Source: Haliclystus octoradiatus (taxonomy: Eukaryota; Cnidaria; Staurozoa; Stauromedusae; Haliclystidae). From it: DNA of 64,000 nucleotides. Under the pieces are notes generated by a model. It was not told the origin of the DNA, did no database searches, and worked only from the letters and a program-made list of their open reading frames with translations. The position numbers and the translations under genes are program-made. Numbering within the stretch: the first letter of the stretch is position 1; each line of letters opens with the position of its first letter. The stretch spans positions 19,815,781-19,879,780 of the forward strand of contig OU744452.1 in NCBI GenBank assembly GCA_916610825.1, written 5' to 3'. This document shows, piece by piece, positions 61,913 through 64,000 of the stretch.

Positions 61913-62520
61913 TTAACTTAATAAAAAAACACTTCCCAAAATCGAACAAATTAAACAAGATTTTCAATCTCAACACAATCAAAGTCAGCTATAGTTGCAC
62001 AAATAACATGAATTCAATCCTAAAGAGCCATAACAATAAAATAATCAATTCGACAACAAACACCACAACTAACACCAACCAATGCAACTGTAGATACAAA
62101 AACTTATGCCCTTTCAACAACAAATGCCAAATGAAAAGTATTATCTATAAAGCAAACGTCACTACTCCATTTGACCAAGAAGGACAGAGCTACATTGGGT
62201 TGACGGAAGGCACGTTCAAACAACGCTACACGCAACACAAGGCAACACTTAAACACAGAAAATACAACACTAGCACACAACTATCCAAACACGTTTGGGA
62301 TTTAAAAGACAAAAACATCACATACAAAATCGAATGGTCAGCCATCGCTAATGCAAAAGCATACAACAACATCTCGAAAAAATGCCATTTATGCCTCTTA
62401 GAAAAATATCATATTATATGCGCAGAAGAACCAATAATAAACAAAAAAACTGAATTAATATCTAAATGTCGTCACGAAAATAAATATTACCTGTCCAATT
62501 TTAATAAATCAAAAACATAA
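61913..62520 (+). CDS. PLE GIY-YIG endonuclease fragment (copy D)
   Basis: It begins LNLIKKHFPKSNKLNKIF and carries the same cysteine cluster and GIY-YIG motifs as copy A, with CAEEP as in copy C. Ends in TAA at 62518-62520. The upstream poly-phenylalanine reading is homopolymer. Confidence 0.78.
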
Positions 62521-62687
62521 TAAATAATCATTTACTGAGAATAAAGGAAACCATCACATTTTTCCACCACTTGTATTAACAATAGCAATAACAATAGCAT
62601 TGTATTAATTAAACAATAGAAAGCAGCATTACGGAGAGTTGACCATAGAACGTAGATATCATGTATATTTTTCATTGAGTAAAAAAT

Positions 62688-62730
62688 CTGTCTGAAGATC
62701 GCTGTGAAAAGCGTGAAACTTGAGTAACAG
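62688..62730 (+). ncRNA. Hammerhead ribozyme motif of PLE copy D
   Basis: Plus-strand sequence identical to 60691-60733. Confidence 0.72.
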
Positions 62731-62761
62731 TAAAGAATGTGTATTCTTTGACTCTTTCGCC

Positions 62762-64000
<1,239 letters not shown>

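Noticed and set aside
61795-62520. Full 241-residue frames crossing the copy C/D joint
   Set aside because: The first third reads through homopolymer and the antisense of the mirror copy; only the part from the truncated PLE sequence on is meaningful.

Overview
The window is intron-rich, AT-rich animal nuclear DNA. All exon joins found are GT-AG, and two conserved eukaryotic housekeeping genes (RRP12 and CDC23/APC8) are split into many short exons. A homeobox gene, tRNA-derived SINEs, hAT-, pogo- and Harbinger-like MITEs, a LINE and Penelope-like retroelements (PLEs) also point to an invertebrate metazoan. The phylum cannot be fixed from the sequence alone.

Layout. 1-16372 (+): last 25 coding exons of RRP12, with the 5' part outside the window. 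About 18074-19085 (+): a small secreted cysteine-rich protein I do not recognise. 20549-25050 (-): a two-exon EMX/NOT-like homeobox gene. 29772-46007 (+): complete 15-exon CDC23/APC8, one intron of which holds an (ATT)n tract of about 1.4 kb with a 500-N assembly gap. 47639-51599 (-): a secreted polysaccharide lyase family 8 (chondroitin ABC lyase-like) enzyme made of one signal-peptide exon plus one 3.5 kb exon, an architecture and family more typical of bacteria. 53268-54981: a weak candidate gene. 55400-62980: a mobile-element block.

The most unusual part is 55970-62762. Four 5'-truncated PLE copies carrying a GIY-YIG endonuclease lie in alternating orientation (- + - +), forming nested palindromes with arms of about 0.85-0.9 kb, separated by (TTA)n microsatellites. 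Diagnostic bases pair copy A with B and C with D, so each head-to-head pair looks like one inverted-duplication event. Each copy ends in a 43-nt sequence that fits a minimal hammerhead ribozyme. A LINE with a clean 9-bp target duplication sits inside copy B. Separate hammerhead-like cores occur at 56086-56125 (with a mutated inverted partner at 56005-56044), 34882-34931, 26635-26684 and 53887-53925, with decayed ones at 14474-14664, so several hammerhead-bearing repeat families seem to share this locus.

The genes do not form a pathway: RRP12 acts in ribosome biogenesis, CDC23 in the anaphase-promoting complex, and the other three are a transcription factor and two secreted proteins. Introns and intergenic DNA are filled with short non-autonomous transposons, several with intact target-site duplications.
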